DNA of 64,000 nucleotides from an uncultured Hyphomicrobiales bacterium (GCA_943908365.1 CALTTH010000019.1:1-64000); one strand, 5' to 3'. Positions 24,484-33,717 are shown, counted from the stretch's first letter. Notes: generated by a model not told the origin, from the sequence alone. Translations and numbers: made by a program.

Positions 24484-25329
24484 TCAGCCTGCCTTCGCCA
24501 TGGCCTTGGCGGCCACACGGGCGCGGATGGATTCGACATCCGCTTTCGGCGTTGCCGCAAAGAGTGTCCGCGTATAGCTGTGCTTCGGGTCGGAAAAAAC
24601 CTCATCGCGCGTGCCGTGTTCGACGGCTTCACCGAAATACATCACCATCACTTCATCGGCGATATACTTCACTACCGAAAGATCGTGGCTAATGAAGACA
24701 TAGGTCAGGCCGAACTCGTCCTGCAGGTCGGCGAGCAGGTTGAGAACCTGAGCCTGGACCGAAAGGTCGAGGGCCGAAACCGGCTCGTCCAGGACCAGCA
24801 GCTTCGGGTTGAGCATCAGTGCCCGCGCAATGGCGATGCGCTGGCGCTGGCCGCCAGAGAACATATGCGGGTAGCGGTTGTAATGCTCTGGGCCGAGACC
24901 CACGCGCACGAGCATGTCATTCGCCTTTTCGCGACGCTCGGCGGCGGACATCTTGGTGTTGATCAAGAGCGATTCACCCAGCACATCGCCGATCTTCTGG
25001 CGCGGGTTGAGCGAGCCGTATGGGTTCTGGAACACGATCTGCACCTTCTGGCGCATCTCCGCCGTCAGGTGGCCGGGACGTGTATCCATCTTCTCGCCGT
25101 CGATGAAGAGTTCGCCGGAGGTCGGCTCGTCGATGAAGGTCAGCATGCGGGCAAGGGTCGACTTGCCGCAGCCGCTTTCGCCGACGATTGCCAGTGTCTT
25201 GCCGGTCTCCAGCTTGAAGGAAACGCCTTTGACGGCATGGACCGTCTTGCTCTGCTTCAGAAAGCCGTCAGGGATATGATAATCCCGCTTCATGTCGCGG
25301 ACTTCGAGCATGATCTTGTTGTCGCTCAT
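24484..25329 (-). CDS. dppF: Dipeptide ABC transporter ATP-binding protein DppF
   Basis: 281 residues. Walker A GESGCGKSTLARML, Q-loop VFQNPYGSLNPRQKIGDVL, signature FSGGQRQRIAIARALM, Walker B LLVLDEPVSALDLSVQAQVLNLL, switch His in FISHDLSVVKYI; the oligopeptide-type C-terminal segment (HSYTRTLFAATP) follows. It pairs with DppD to drive the DppBC channel. Its start overlaps the dppD stop by four bases (ATGA). It is the last gene of the operon, followed by the terminator at 24443-24470. Confidence 0.94.
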   Translation of the reverse strand: MSDNKIMLEVRDMKRDYHIPDGFLKQSKTVHAVKGVSFKLETGKTLAIVGESGCGKSTLARMLTFIDEPTSGELFIDGEKMDTRPGHLTAEMRQKVQIVFQNPYGSLNPRQKIGDVLGESLLINTKMSAAERREKANDMLVRVGLGPEHYNRYPHMFSGGQRQRIAIARALMLNPKLLVLDEPVSALDLSVQAQVLNLLADLQDEFGLTYVFISHDLSVVKYIADEVMVMYFGEAVEHGTRDEVFSDPKHSYTRTLFAATPKADVESIRARVAAKAMAKAG

Positions 25330-26192
25330 GCCGTTTCTCCCCCAATGATCGAGGCCGGCGTCGGTGTGCCATCGAAGAACTGCGATACGGTCGTCAGACG
25401 ATCGCCCGTCGCGTTCTCCGGCAGCGCTGCCAGAAGTGCCTTGGTATAGTTGCTTTTCGGGTTTTCAAACAGAGTGAGCACGTCGGCCTCCTCCATCTTG
25501 CGACCCTTATACTGAACCACGACGCGATCGGCGGTTTCGGCCACCACGCCCATGTCGTGGGTGATCATGATCAGGCCCATGCCGGTTTCGGCCTGCAGGC
25601 GCATAATGAGATCCAGGATCTGCTTCTGGATCGTCACGTCGAGCGCGGTGGTCGGCTCGTCGGCGATCAGGAGCTTCGGATTGCAGGCAATCGCGATCGC
25701 GATCATCACGCGCTGGCACTGACCGCCAGACATCTGGTGCGGATAATGCTTCAACCGCTCTTCCGGGTCCGGCAGACCGACGAGCTTGAAGAGTTCTATC
25801 GCGCGTGCGCGACGTGCCTTCTTGTCGAGGCCCATGTGGATTCGCAGAACTTCCTCGATCTGGAAACCAACCGTGAAGCACGGATTGAGGCTTGCAACCG
25901 GTTCCTGGAAGATCATGGCGACATCCTTGCCGATCAGCTTGCGGCGTTCGGATGCGCTGAGATTCTGGATGTCCTTGCCCTGAAAGAGCATGCGGTCGGC
26001 GGTAATGCGTGCCGTCCAAGGTAAGAGGCCCATTACGGCCAGCATGGAGACGGACTTGCCGGAGCCGGACTCGCCGACGATGGCAAGCACTTCACCCGGA
26101 TCGACCGAGATCGACACGCCATCCACGGCGCGGAACCATCCATTGGCGGTTTCGAACTCGACGGTGAGATTATCGATTTGCAGAAGTGCCAT
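25326..26192 (-). CDS. dppD: Dipeptide ABC transporter ATP-binding protein DppD
   Basis: 288 residues. Walker A GESGSGKSVSMLAVMGLL, Q-loop IFQEPVASLNPCFTVGFQ, signature MSGGQCQRVMIAIAIACNPKLLIADEPTTALDVT (Walker B included), switch His in ITHDMGVVAETADRVVV, and the oligopeptide-type extension after NPKSNYTKALLAALP. It forms the ATPase pair with DppF. The gene starts one base after dppC ends. Confidence 0.94.
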   Translation of the reverse strand: MALLQIDNLTVEFETANGWFRAVDGVSISVDPGEVLAIVGESGSGKSVSMLAVMGLLPWTARITADRMLFQGKDIQNLSASERRKLIGKDVAMIFQEPVASLNPCFTVGFQIEEVLRIHMGLDKKARRARAIELFKLVGLPDPEERLKHYPHQMSGGQCQRVMIAIAIACNPKLLIADEPTTALDVTIQKQILDLIMRLQAETGMGLIMITHDMGVVAETADRVVVQYKGRKMEEADVLTLFENPKSNYTKALLAALPENATGDRLTTVSQFFDGTPTPASIIGGETA

Positions 26193-26193
26193 A

Positions 26194-27111
26194 TCAGGAC
26201 CTCTTCAGTTTCGGGTCGAGCGCATCACGCAGACCGTCGCCCATCAGGTTGATGGCAAGAACGGTGATGAGGATGGCAAGACCTGGGAAAGTGACGACCC
26301 ACCAAGCGCGCAGAATGAATTCACGCGCCTCGGCAAGCATGGTGCCCCATTCGGGTGCGGGCGGCTGCGCGCCCATGCCGAGGAAGCCGAGAGCGGCTGC
26401 ATCGAGAATGGCGTTGGAGAAGGAGAGCGTTGCCTGGACGATCAGTGGTGCTGTGCAGTTCGGCAGGATGGTGCGGAACATCAGACGCAGAGGACCTGCG
26501 CCGGCAAGGCGCGAGGCGGTCACGTAGTCCTTGCTCTTTTCCGCCATCACCGCAGCACGGGTCAGGCGCACGAAGTGCGGCTGAAGAACGAGGGCAATCG
26601 CGATCATGCCGTTCGTTAGTCCCGGGCCGAGGATGGCGACGAGAACGAGCGCCAGAAGCAGCGACGGGAAGGCCAGAATGATGTCCATCAGACGCATGAT
26701 GGCGGTGTCGAGCCAGCCGCGATAATAGCCGGCGAGAACGCCGATGACGACGCCGGTGGTCAGGGACAGCGTGGTGACGAAGACACCGATGAACAGCGAA
26801 TACTGCGCGCCGTAGATGAGGCGGGACAGAATATCGCGGCCGACCGGGTCGGTGCCGAGCAGATAGGTCAGGCGTCCCCCTTCAACCCAGGCGGGCGGCA
26901 GAAGGACAGCGTCACGATACTGTTCGAATGGCGAGTGCGGCGCGATGAAGTGCGCGAAGACGGCAATGATCACGAGCGCGAGGAAAACATAAAGGCCGAT
27001 GACGGCACCCTTGTTTTCCGAGAAATAGAACCAGAATTCCTTGAGCATCTGCTTGCGCATGGCGGCAGAGGAAACCGGTGCAGCGGTTTTGGTAATGGCG
27101 GTATCGGCCAT
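26194..27111 (-). CDS. dppC: Dipeptide ABC transporter permease DppC
   Basis: 305 residues, six membrane helices, the first near residues 38-58 (VIGLYVFLALVIIAVFAHFIAP). An OppC-type N-terminal segment and the EAA coupling loop (SRLAGAGPLRLMFRTILPNCTAPLIV) are visible, as is LLGTDPVGRDILSRLIYGAQYSLFIGV, characteristic of OppC/DppC. It forms the inner-membrane channel with DppB. Confidence 0.95.
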   Translation of the reverse strand: MADTAITKTAAPVSSAAMRKQMLKEFWFYFSENKGAVIGLYVFLALVIIAVFAHFIAPHSPFEQYRDAVLLPPAWVEGGRLTYLLGTDPVGRDILSRLIYGAQYSLFIGVFVTTLSLTTGVVIGVLAGYYRGWLDTAIMRLMDIILAFPSLLLALVLVAILGPGLTNGMIAIALVLQPHFVRLTRAAVMAEKSKDYVTASRLAGAGPLRLMFRTILPNCTAPLIVQATLSFSNAILDAAALGFLGMGAQPPAPEWGTMLAEAREFILRAWWVVTFPGLAILITVLAINLMGDGLRDALDPKLKRS

Positions 27112-27126
27112 GAAACGGTTCTCCCT

Positions 27127-28131
27127 TTAGTGCCGGATGCGCGGGTTGATCAGGCCATAGAGGAGGTCAACGATGAGGTTGACGACCATGATGATGCCTG
27201 CAATCAACAGCAGACCACCCTGAATGACCGGGTAATCGCGGCGGAAGACGGAATCGACCATCCACTTGCCGATGCCCGGCCAGGAGAAGATCGTTTCGGT
27301 GAGGATGGCACCGGCCAGCATGACGCCGACCTGGAGACCGATGGTGGTGATGACCGGGATCATGGCATTACGCAGCGCATGGATGCCGATCACCCGGAAG
27401 GGAGACAGGCCCTTAGCGCGTGCGGTACGCACGTAGTCTTCCGACAACACTTCCAGCATGGCCGAGCGCGTCTGGCGCGCAATGACGGCGAGCGGAATGG
27501 TGGCAAGCACGATCGACGGCAGCGCCAGATGGCTAAGCGCGGAGGCGAATGCCCCCTTCTGCCCGGAGAGCAGCGAGTCGATCAGCATGAAGCCGGTGAC
27601 CGGCGGGAAGTAGAACATCAGCGAGATGCGCCCCGAAACCGGCGTCCATTGCAGAATACCGGAAAACAGGATGATCAGCAGCAGGCCCCACCAGAAGATC
27701 GGCATGGAATAGCCGACGAGTGCGATGCCCATCAGACCCTGATCGAAGACCGAGCCACGCTTGATGGCCGCAATCACACCTGCCGGAATGCCGATGCAGA
27801 TGGCCAGGATGATGGCGCAGAAGGAGAGTTCGACCGTTGCCGGGAAGAGCGCGAAGAACTGATCGATGATCGGAGATTTGGACACGATGGACGTGCCGAA
27901 ATCGCCAGTCAGGATACCCTTCAGATAGTCGAAATACTGGATCACCAGCGGACGGTCGAGACCGAGCGCTGCGCTGATCTGCGCATGACGCTCTGGCGAC
28001 ATGACGCGTTCGCCGGAGAGCAGTGCGACCGGATCGCCCGGCAGAAGCCGGATGAACAGGAACGCGATAATAGAAACCCCGATGAATGTCGGGATGAGCA
28101 CGGCAATACGCCGCACGAGAAAGCCAATCAT
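27127..28131 (-). CDS. dppB: Dipeptide ABC transporter permease DppB
   Basis: 334 residues from ATG 28131; a longer in-frame start (28176) would add a hydrophilic leader unlike family members. It begins MIGFLVRRIAVLIPTFIGVSIIAFLFIRLLPGDP, the standard DppB opening. The EAA loop (DYVRTARAKGLSPFRVIGIHALRNAMIPVIT) and the C-terminal SWPGIGKWMVDSVFRRDYPVIQG are typical. It forms the channel with DppC. It is separated from dppA by 147 bp containing a stable hairpin. Confidence 0.94.
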   Translation of the reverse strand: MIGFLVRRIAVLIPTFIGVSIIAFLFIRLLPGDPVALLSGERVMSPERHAQISAALGLDRPLVIQYFDYLKGILTGDFGTSIVSKSPIIDQFFALFPATVELSFCAIILAICIGIPAGVIAAIKRGSVFDQGLMGIALVGYSMPIFWWGLLLIILFSGILQWTPVSGRISLMFYFPPVTGFMLIDSLLSGQKGAFASALSHLALPSIVLATIPLAVIARQTRSAMLEVLSEDYVRTARAKGLSPFRVIGIHALRNAMIPVITTIGLQVGVMLAGAILTETIFSWPGIGKWMVDSVFRRDYPVIQGGLLLIAGIIMVVNLIVDLLYGLINPRIRH

Positions 28132-28227
28132 GAGAAACCTTCGATCTGTTCCTTCAAGGAACCTATGCTCTGGCACGAGGCAGTTTCGCCTGCTTATTGG
28201 TATGTTATAAGTGCCGCATAAAGGAAC

Positions 28228-28257
28228 TGCCGCGCACCTTCGAAAAGATGCGCGGCA
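28228..28257 (-). other. Intercistronic hairpin after dppA
   Basis: TGCCGCGCA (28228-28236) and TGCGCGGCA (28249-28257) pair perfectly, with CTT/AAG pairing further in after one mismatch. It lies 21 bases after the dppA stop and is not followed by a T-run. This fits an mRNA 3' stabiliser that lets the binding protein be made in excess over the membrane parts. Confidence 0.6.
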
Positions 28258-28278
28258 TGTCTTGTTTGGGTGCAGCGA

Positions 28279-29877
28279 TTACTCGGTGATGTCGACGTTT
28301 TCGAACGTGAAGTCACCCAGCGGGCTCTGAACGAAGCCCGTTACTTCCTTGCGCATCGGAACGATGGACAGGGAGTGGTCGAGCGTGGCCCAAGGTGCTT
28401 CCTTCTTGAAGACAACCTGCGCTTCTTCGTAGAGCTTGGTGCGCTCGGCCTGATCGGTCGTAACCTTGGCCTTCTTCACCAGATCGTTGAACTCCTTGTT
28501 GCACCACTGTGCACGGTTGTTACCGCCAACAGCTTCGCAGCCGAGCAGCGTGTCAAGGAAGTTGTCCGGATCGCCATTGTCACCGGTCCAGCCGAGCATG
28601 ACGGCGCCGTCACGGTCCTTGGCCTTGGAGCGGTCGAGATATTCAGCCCACTCGTAGGAGACGATTTCAACCTTGACGCCGATCTTGGCGAAATCATCCT
28701 GGATGATTTCAGCAGCGCGGCGGGCATTCAGCATGTAAGGGCGCGAAACAGGCATTGCCCAGACCTTCATGGAAAGGTCTTTCACGCCGGCATCTGCGAG
28801 CATCTTCTTGGCAGCGTCGAGATCGTAGGTATCGTCTTCGATCTTATCATTATAGGACCACATGGTCGGCGGCAGCGGGTTCTTGGCAGGTGTTGCCATG
28901 CCCTGGAAGACAGCGTCGACAATGGCCTTCTTGTTGATGGCCTTGTTCAGCGCCTTGCGCACTTCGACCTTATCGAAGGGAGCCTGGGTGGTGTTGTAGG
29001 CGAGGTAGGCGACGTTGAGGCCTTCCTGCTCCATGACCTTGAGGTTCGAGTCCGACTTCATGGACTGAACGTCAGCAGCATTCGGGTAAGGCATCAGGTG
29101 GCATTCGCCAGCCTTGAGCTTCTGGTAGCGAACGGCAGCATCGGTGGTGATGGCGAAAACCAGATCGTCGATCTTCGGCGCGCCGCCCCAATAATCCTTG
29201 TTGGCCTTGTAGCGGATAACGGCATCCTGCTGGTAGCCGACGAATGTGAACGGACCAGTGCCGACCGGCTTCTGGTTCAGTTCGGCCTGTTTGCCTTCGG
29301 CAGCGAGCTTGTCGGTGTATTCCTTCGAAACGATCGAAGCGAACGGCATTGCGAGGTTTGCAAGGAAGGGAGCTTCCGGACGGTTCAGCGTGAACTTGAC
29401 CGTCATGTCGTCGACTTTTTCGACCGACTTGATCAGTTCAGGGAAGCCCATGCCGGCTGCATATTCCCAGGACGTGCCCGGAACATACTGGTGCCATGGA
29501 TTGTCGGTCTTGATCTGGCGCTCGATGGAGAAAACAACGTCATCGGCATTCAGGTCGCGGGTCGGTGTGAAGAAGTCTGTGGTCTGGAACTTGACGCCAG
29601 GACGCAGCTTGAAGGTGTACTCCGTGCCGTCCTTGGAAACTTCCCAGCTCTCGGCGAGACCTGGAATCGGCTTCGTTGTGCCCTTTTCGAATTCCAGCAG
29701 GCGGCTGTAAACGGTGTGCGCAGCGGCGTCGAAGGTGGTGCCGGCGGTGTAGAGGCCCGGATCGAAGCCTTCAGGAGAACCTTCGGAGCAATAGACGAAG
29801 GTTTTCGCGCTTGCCACATTTGCGAAGCACGTCGCCGAAAGCAGAGCGGCGGCGATGATGCCAAATTTGTATCTCAT
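28279..29877 (-). CDS. dppA: Dipeptide-binding periplasmic protein DppA
   Basis: 532 residues, SBP family 5. Signal peptide MRYKFGIIAAALLSATCFANVASA. Mature start KTFVYCSEGSPEGFDPGLYTAGTTFDA matches DppA closely; PGLAESWEVSKDGTEYTFKLRPGVKFQTT is the family 5 signature. The conserved Cys pair (AGECHLMP and LLGCEAVGGNNRAQWCN) and GTGPFTF are present. It binds di- and tripeptides (in some relatives also heme or 5-aminolevulinate) in the periplasm and delivers them to DppBCDF. It is first in the operon dppABCDF. Confidence 0.95.
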   Translation of the reverse strand: MRYKFGIIAAALLSATCFANVASAKTFVYCSEGSPEGFDPGLYTAGTTFDAAAHTVYSRLLEFEKGTTKPIPGLAESWEVSKDGTEYTFKLRPGVKFQTTDFFTPTRDLNADDVVFSIERQIKTDNPWHQYVPGTSWEYAAGMGFPELIKSVEKVDDMTVKFTLNRPEAPFLANLAMPFASIVSKEYTDKLAAEGKQAELNQKPVGTGPFTFVGYQQDAVIRYKANKDYWGGAPKIDDLVFAITTDAAVRYQKLKAGECHLMPYPNAADVQSMKSDSNLKVMEQEGLNVAYLAYNTTQAPFDKVEVRKALNKAINKKAIVDAVFQGMATPAKNPLPPTMWSYNDKIEDDTYDLDAAKKMLADAGVKDLSMKVWAMPVSRPYMLNARRAAEIIQDDFAKIGVKVEIVSYEWAEYLDRSKAKDRDGAVMLGWTGDNGDPDNFLDTLLGCEAVGGNNRAQWCNKEFNDLVKKAKVTTDQAERTKLYEEAQVVFKKEAPWATLDHSLSIVPMRKEVTGFVQSPLGDFTFENVDITE

Positions 29878-30184
29878 ATGTGAGCTCCCAATTTTTTGTA
29901 ACCGGCTCGCTTGTCCCGCGAATGCCGACTGATCGTCGTTATAAGAAAGTCTTTACATACTCAAGCGAACACTGAAACGATTCATATGATTTTTGATCAA
30001 ATATTCAACTTTCCGCGATCTGATACTATTTTAGGTGAAATCATTAGAATGTTATGATCGTCGAATTGCTCAAATGCGATATATCCTTCTATCGCCGTGA
30101 GGAGCGGGCATGCGAAAGCGCCCGCGAGATGCAGGGCGCATGGGGTGGATCACGATGGTTCAGTGTCGATTGCGCTTACGAACC
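29878..30184. other. Region upstream of dppA and downstream of sod
   Basis: 307 bp. It holds the dppA promoter region, which is AT-rich around 29940-30050, and a short hairpin GCGCCC/GGGCGC (30118-30139) that may end the superoxide dismutase message. No gene is supported. Confidence 0.45.
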
Positions 30185-30877
30185 TCAAGCCGCAGAGATC
30201 TTGTCGCCGACGAAGCGCCAGTTCACGAGGTTTTCCAGCACGGCCTTGATATGGGCGGGCTTGCGGTTCTCGTAATCGACGTAATAGGCGTGTTCCCAGA
30301 TATCGATGCCGAGATAGGCCGGGCGACCGACGGCTACAGGGTTGTTGCCGTCTTCATATCCGACCAGCGCGAGCTTGTTGGAGTCATCTCTTGTAAGCCA
30401 TACCCAGCCGGTGCCGAAGACCTCATCGGAAGCCGCGACGGCCTTTTCGATGAACTTGTCATAACCGCCGAATGCGGCGTTGATTTCATCGGCCGTTTTT
30501 CCCTCTGGCCTGTTCGGGCCGCCGGGTACGAACTGGTCCCAATAGAAAATGTGGTTCCACGCCTGCGCGGCGTTATTGAAGATCTTCTTGTCTGCCGCCT
30601 TGCCATAGGACGCCGTCACAATCTCTTCCAGCTTCATGTCCGCATAGGGCGTGCCCTTCGTAAGCGTGTTGAGCTTGTCGAAATAGGCCTTGTGGTGTTT
30701 GCCGTAGTGCAGACCCACCGTCTTTGCCGAAATATGCGGCGCCAGCGCGTCTTCCTTGAAGGGAAGTGCAGGCTGCTCGAAAGGAGCTGCGGCACGGCCG
30801 ATAGACGGCGTTGAAAGCACCGTGGCGGCAGCGGAGGCGGCGCCGGCTGCAAGGACTGCGCGTCTGGTCAATATCAT
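30185..30877 (-). CDS. Superoxide dismutase [Fe/Mn], Tat-exported
   Basis: 230 residues from ATG 30877 (AGGAG upstream). It opens with a Tat signal (MILTRRAVLAAGAASAAATVL, cleavage after GRAA), so the enzyme is probably periplasmic. The mature part is a Fe/Mn SOD: PALPFKEDALAPHISAKTVGLHYGKHHKAYFDKLN, AQAWNHIFYWDQF and YLGIDIWEHAYYVDYEN. The four metal ligands are His in LHYGK, His in WNHIFYW, and Asp and His in DIWEHAYY. The overall pattern is nearer iron enzymes. It removes superoxide at the cell surface. Confidence 0.93.
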   Translation of the reverse strand: MILTRRAVLAAGAASAAATVLSTPSIGRAAAPFEQPALPFKEDALAPHISAKTVGLHYGKHHKAYFDKLNTLTKGTPYADMKLEEIVTASYGKAADKKIFNNAAQAWNHIFYWDQFVPGGPNRPEGKTADEINAAFGGYDKFIEKAVAASDEVFGTGWVWLTRDDSNKLALVGYEDGNNPVAVGRPAYLGIDIWEHAYYVDYENRKPAHIKAVLENLVNWRFVGDKISAA

Positions 30878-31130
30878 GGCGGTTCGAAGCTCCTGATGAT
30901 TAAAGGTTGAGAATGGATAACCACAGCAACTGCAAAAGGTTTCCCGCACGGGCTTCGTTTGAGACGTTCTCCCGAAGTTGTTATCGCGAGCGAGACTCGC
31001 TTCAAAGGTGCTCCAGCGGTCGGCGTCGCCCCTGCGCAATTTTTAGCGGCGCAGGCGACATTCAGGGTTGCACGAAATTCTGGAGCGGTTAGCTTGTCCG
31101 CGGTTGTGCGGCGGAGGCTTGGTCCGTCAA
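30878..31130. other. Divergent promoter region, sod and sugar isomerase
   Basis: About 250 bp between divergent genes. Apart from the palindrome at 31131 I see no recognisable operator. Confidence 0.4.
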
Positions 31131-31144
31131 CTGTATCGATACAG
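31131..31144. promoter_or_regulatory. 14-bp perfect palindrome at the isomerase ribosome site
   Basis: CTGTATCGATACAG directly precedes and touches the Shine-Dalgarno AGGAGG, 14 bp before the ATG at 31158. It looks like a repressor operator (LacI- or GntR-sized), but no regulator gene lies nearby. Confidence 0.5.
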
Positions 31145-31157
31145 GAGGAAGTCAGAG

Positions 31158-32210
31158 ATGAAGACGATCAAGGGTCCCGGTTTGTTTCTGGGTCAGTTCG
31201 CGGGAGATGCCGCACCCTTCAATAGCTGGGACGCGATCACCAAATGGGCCGCTGAAAAAGGCTATGCTGGCGTTCAGGTGCCGACATGGGCGAGCCAGTT
31301 GATCGACCTCAAGAAGGCAGCGGAATCCAAGGATTATTGCGACGAATTTGCTGGCGTTGCGCGCCGGAACGGTGTCGAAGTGACGGAGCTTTCGACCCAT
31401 CTTCAGGGGCAGCTCGTCGCGGTTCACCCCGCCTATGACGAAGCCTTTGACGGTTTTGCAGCACCGGAAGTGCGCGGCAATCCCAAGGCGCGGCAGGAAT
31501 GGGCGGTCGATCAGGTCAAGCTCGCCTTGAAAGCATCGCGCAATCTCGGCATCGATGCACACGCGACATTTTCAGGCGCGCTCGCCTGGCCCTTCATATA
31601 CCCATGGCCGCAACGTCCTGCAGGCCTGGTGGAAACGGCATTCGACGAACTTGCAAGACGCTGGACGCCGATCCTCGACTTCGCCGACGAGCAGGGCGTC
31701 GATGTCTGCTATGAAATTCATCCAGGCGAAGATCTGCATGATGGCGTGACCTTCGAAATGTTCTTGGAGCGTGTGAAGAACCACAGCCGCGCCAACATGC
31801 TCTACGATCCCTCGCATTACGTGCTGCAGTGCCTGGATTATCTCGACAATATCGACATTTACAAAGACCGCATCAAGATGTTCCACGTCAAGGATGCGGA
31901 GTTCAATCCGACGGGACGCCAGGGCGTCTATGGCGGCTATCAGGGTTGGGTCAACCGCGCGGGCCGCTTCCGCTCGCTTGGCGACGGCCAGGTCGATTTC
32001 GGCGCCGTCTTCTCCAAGATGGCGGCCAATGATTTCGATGGCTGGGCCGTGGTCGAGTGGGAATGCGCCTTGAAGCATCCTGAAGACGGCGCGCGCGAAG
32101 GCGCTGAATTCGTCAAGGCACATATCATCCGCGTGACGGAGAAGGCCTTCGACGATTTCGCCTCCAGCGGCACGGATGATGCGGCCAACCGGCGCATGCT
32201 CGGCCTGTAA
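31158..32210 (+). CDS. Sugar phosphate isomerase/epimerase (xylose isomerase-like TIM barrel)
   Basis: 350 residues, AP endonuclease family 2 barrel. It starts at 31158 after AGGAGGAAGTCAGAG. Metal-ligand positions are recognisable: the Glu of VCYEIHPGED, the Asp/His pair of LYDPSHYVLQ, HVKDAEF and VEWECALKHPEDG near the C-terminus. Such proteins isomerise or epimerise keto-sugars or inositol derivatives. It is followed 26 bp later by a Gfo/Idh/MocA dehydrogenase, a pairing typical of sugar or inositol-type catabolic operons. No transporter is adjacent, so the substrate is unknown. Confidence 0.9.
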   Translation: MKTIKGPGLFLGQFAGDAAPFNSWDAITKWAAEKGYAGVQVPTWASQLIDLKKAAESKDYCDEFAGVARRNGVEVTELSTHLQGQLVAVHPAYDEAFDGFAAPEVRGNPKARQEWAVDQVKLALKASRNLGIDAHATFSGALAWPFIYPWPQRPAGLVETAFDELARRWTPILDFADEQGVDVCYEIHPGEDLHDGVTFEMFLERVKNHSRANMLYDPSHYVLQCLDYLDNIDIYKDRIKMFHVKDAEFNPTGRQGVYGGYQGWVNRAGRFRSLGDGQVDFGAVFSKMAANDFDGWAVVEWECALKHPEDGAREGAEFVKAHIIRVTEKAFDDFASSGTDDAANRRMLGL

Positions 32211-32236
32211 CAGAACGATTGCGAGGACTGAAAACT

Positions 32237-33424
32237 ATGGCAATTGAAGGAAAGACGACCGACAAGGCGTCCAAGCGTATTCGCCTCGGTATGGTCGGCG
32301 GTGGCAGCGGCGCGTTCATCGGCGGCGTTCACCGCATGGCGGCGCGTCTCGACAACCGGTTCGAATTGGTGGCAGGCGCATTGTCGTCCACGCCGGAGAA
32401 GTCGAAGGCTTCCGGTCTGGAGCTGGGGCTCGATGAGGACCGCTGCTACGGCTCCTATGAGGAAATGGCGGAAAAGGAAGCGGCACGCGAAGATGGCATC
32501 GACGCCGTCGCAATCGTCACGCCAAACCATGTTCACTATCCGGCCGCCAAGGCCTTCTTGGAGCGCGGCATCCACGTCATTTGCGACAAGCCGCTGACCT
32601 CCAACCTCGAAGATGCCAAGAAGCTGAAAGAGGTTGCCGACAAGGCGGATGCGCTGTTCGTGCTCACCCACAATTATACCGGCTACCCCATGGTTCGCCA
32701 TGCCCGGGAGCTGGTGGAAAGTGGCGTGCTCGGCGATATTCGTCTGGTTCAGATGGAGTATCCGCAGGATTGGCTGGCCGAGCCGATCGAACAGACCGGC
32801 GCCAAGCAGGCGGTCTGGAGAACGGACCCCGCGCAGTCGGGTGCGGGCGGCTCGACCGGTGACATCGGCACCCATGCCTACAACCTCGGCTGCTTCATTT
32901 CGGGTTTGGAGTTGGATGAACTCGCAGCCGACGTGCACACCTTTGTCGAAGGCCGGCGCCTGGATGACAACGCCCACGTCATGCTGCGCTTCAAGGCGAA
33001 AGACGGTGCGCAGGCGGCCAAGGGTCTCTTGTGGTGCAGCCAGGTTGCCGTTGGCCATGAGAACGGCTTGAAGGTGCGCGTTTATGGCACCAAGGCGGGG
33101 CTGGAATGGACGCAGGCGGACCCGAACTATCTGTGGTTCACCAAGCTTGGAGAGCCAAAGCAACTGATCACCCGCGGTGGTGCTGGTGCCGGTGATGCGG
33201 CATCCCGTGTCACGCGCATTCCCTCGGGCCACCCCGAAGGTTACCTCGAAGCCTTCGCGACGATCTACTCGGAAGCGGCCAATGCCATCGATGCGCGCCG
33301 CAACGGTTCTGAACTCGACAAGGCCGTCATCTATCCAACCGTGGATGATGGTGTGAAAGGCGTTGCCTTCGTCGAGGCATGCATTCGCTCGTCCAAGGAC
33401 AACGGTAACTGGGTCAAGCTTTAA
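32237..33424 (+). CDS. Gfo/Idh/MocA-family oxidoreductase
   Basis: 395 residues. The N-terminal Rossmann motif is RLGMVGGGSGAFIGGVHRMAA, with the conserved DKP(L) motif in GIHVICDKPLTSN and C-terminal signature GSTGDIGTHAYNLGCFISG. The ATG at 32237 follows GAGGACTG; an upstream in-frame TTG at 32219 is less likely. It probably oxidises the sugar handled by the isomerase in the same operon. An inverted-repeat terminator follows at 33432. Confidence 0.92.
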   Translation: MAIEGKTTDKASKRIRLGMVGGGSGAFIGGVHRMAARLDNRFELVAGALSSTPEKSKASGLELGLDEDRCYGSYEEMAEKEAAREDGIDAVAIVTPNHVHYPAAKAFLERGIHVICDKPLTSNLEDAKKLKEVADKADALFVLTHNYTGYPMVRHARELVESGVLGDIRLVQMEYPQDWLAEPIEQTGAKQAVWRTDPAQSGAGGSTGDIGTHAYNLGCFISGLELDELAADVHTFVEGRRLDDNAHVMLRFKAKDGAQAAKGLLWCSQVAVGHENGLKVRVYGTKAGLEWTQADPNYLWFTKLGEPKQLITRGGAGAGDAASRVTRIPSGHPEGYLEAFATIYSEAANAIDARRNGSELDKAVIYPTVDDGVKGVAFVEACIRSSKDNGNWVKL

Positions 33425-33431
33425 TACGACA

Positions 33432-33464
33432 AAACCGTCATGCGATCATGTCGCATGACGGTTT
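33432..33464. terminator. Bidirectional terminator
   Basis: AAACCGTCATGCGA (33432-33445) pairs perfectly with TCGCATGACGGTTT (33451-33464), loop TCATG. It lies between convergent stops at 33424 and 33487. Confidence 0.8.
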
Positions 33465-33486
33465 GCCAAAATTCCAATCGCAGATT

Positions 33487-33684
33487 TTAGGCTGCGCCCG
33501 CCGGATCGCCGATCGGCAGAAGCGCGGGGTTGAGTGTCGGATCGTTCGGGTTTTTCGTATCGCCCGGATCCTTCACGGGTGGCACGGGTGGCTTTTCCTG
33601 AACTCGGTCCGGGATGCCCGGTGTCGATGTTGGACCACGCGGGCTGTCGATCGTGGACTCGTCCAATGGATCACGGTTTGGCAT
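33487..33684 (-). CDS. Small proline-rich protein under a stress promoter
   Basis: 65 residues starting MPNRDPLDESTIDSPRGP, very rich in Pro, Asp and Asn (PPVPPVKDPGDTKNPNDPTLNP). The ATG at 33684 follows GAGG(CTCACC); longer upstream starts lack a ribosome site. An exact EcfG-type promoter motif is centred about 45 bp upstream. No signal peptide or membrane segment; probably disordered. It shares composition with the proline-rich ORF at 9208-9363. Function unknown. Confidence 0.72.
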   Translation of the reverse strand: MPNRDPLDESTIDSPRGPTSTPGIPDRVQEKPPVPPVKDPGDTKNPNDPTLNPALLPIGDPAGAA

Positions 33685-33717
33685 GGTGAGCCTCCTCTGT
33701 TTGTTGTTCGATAGGTA

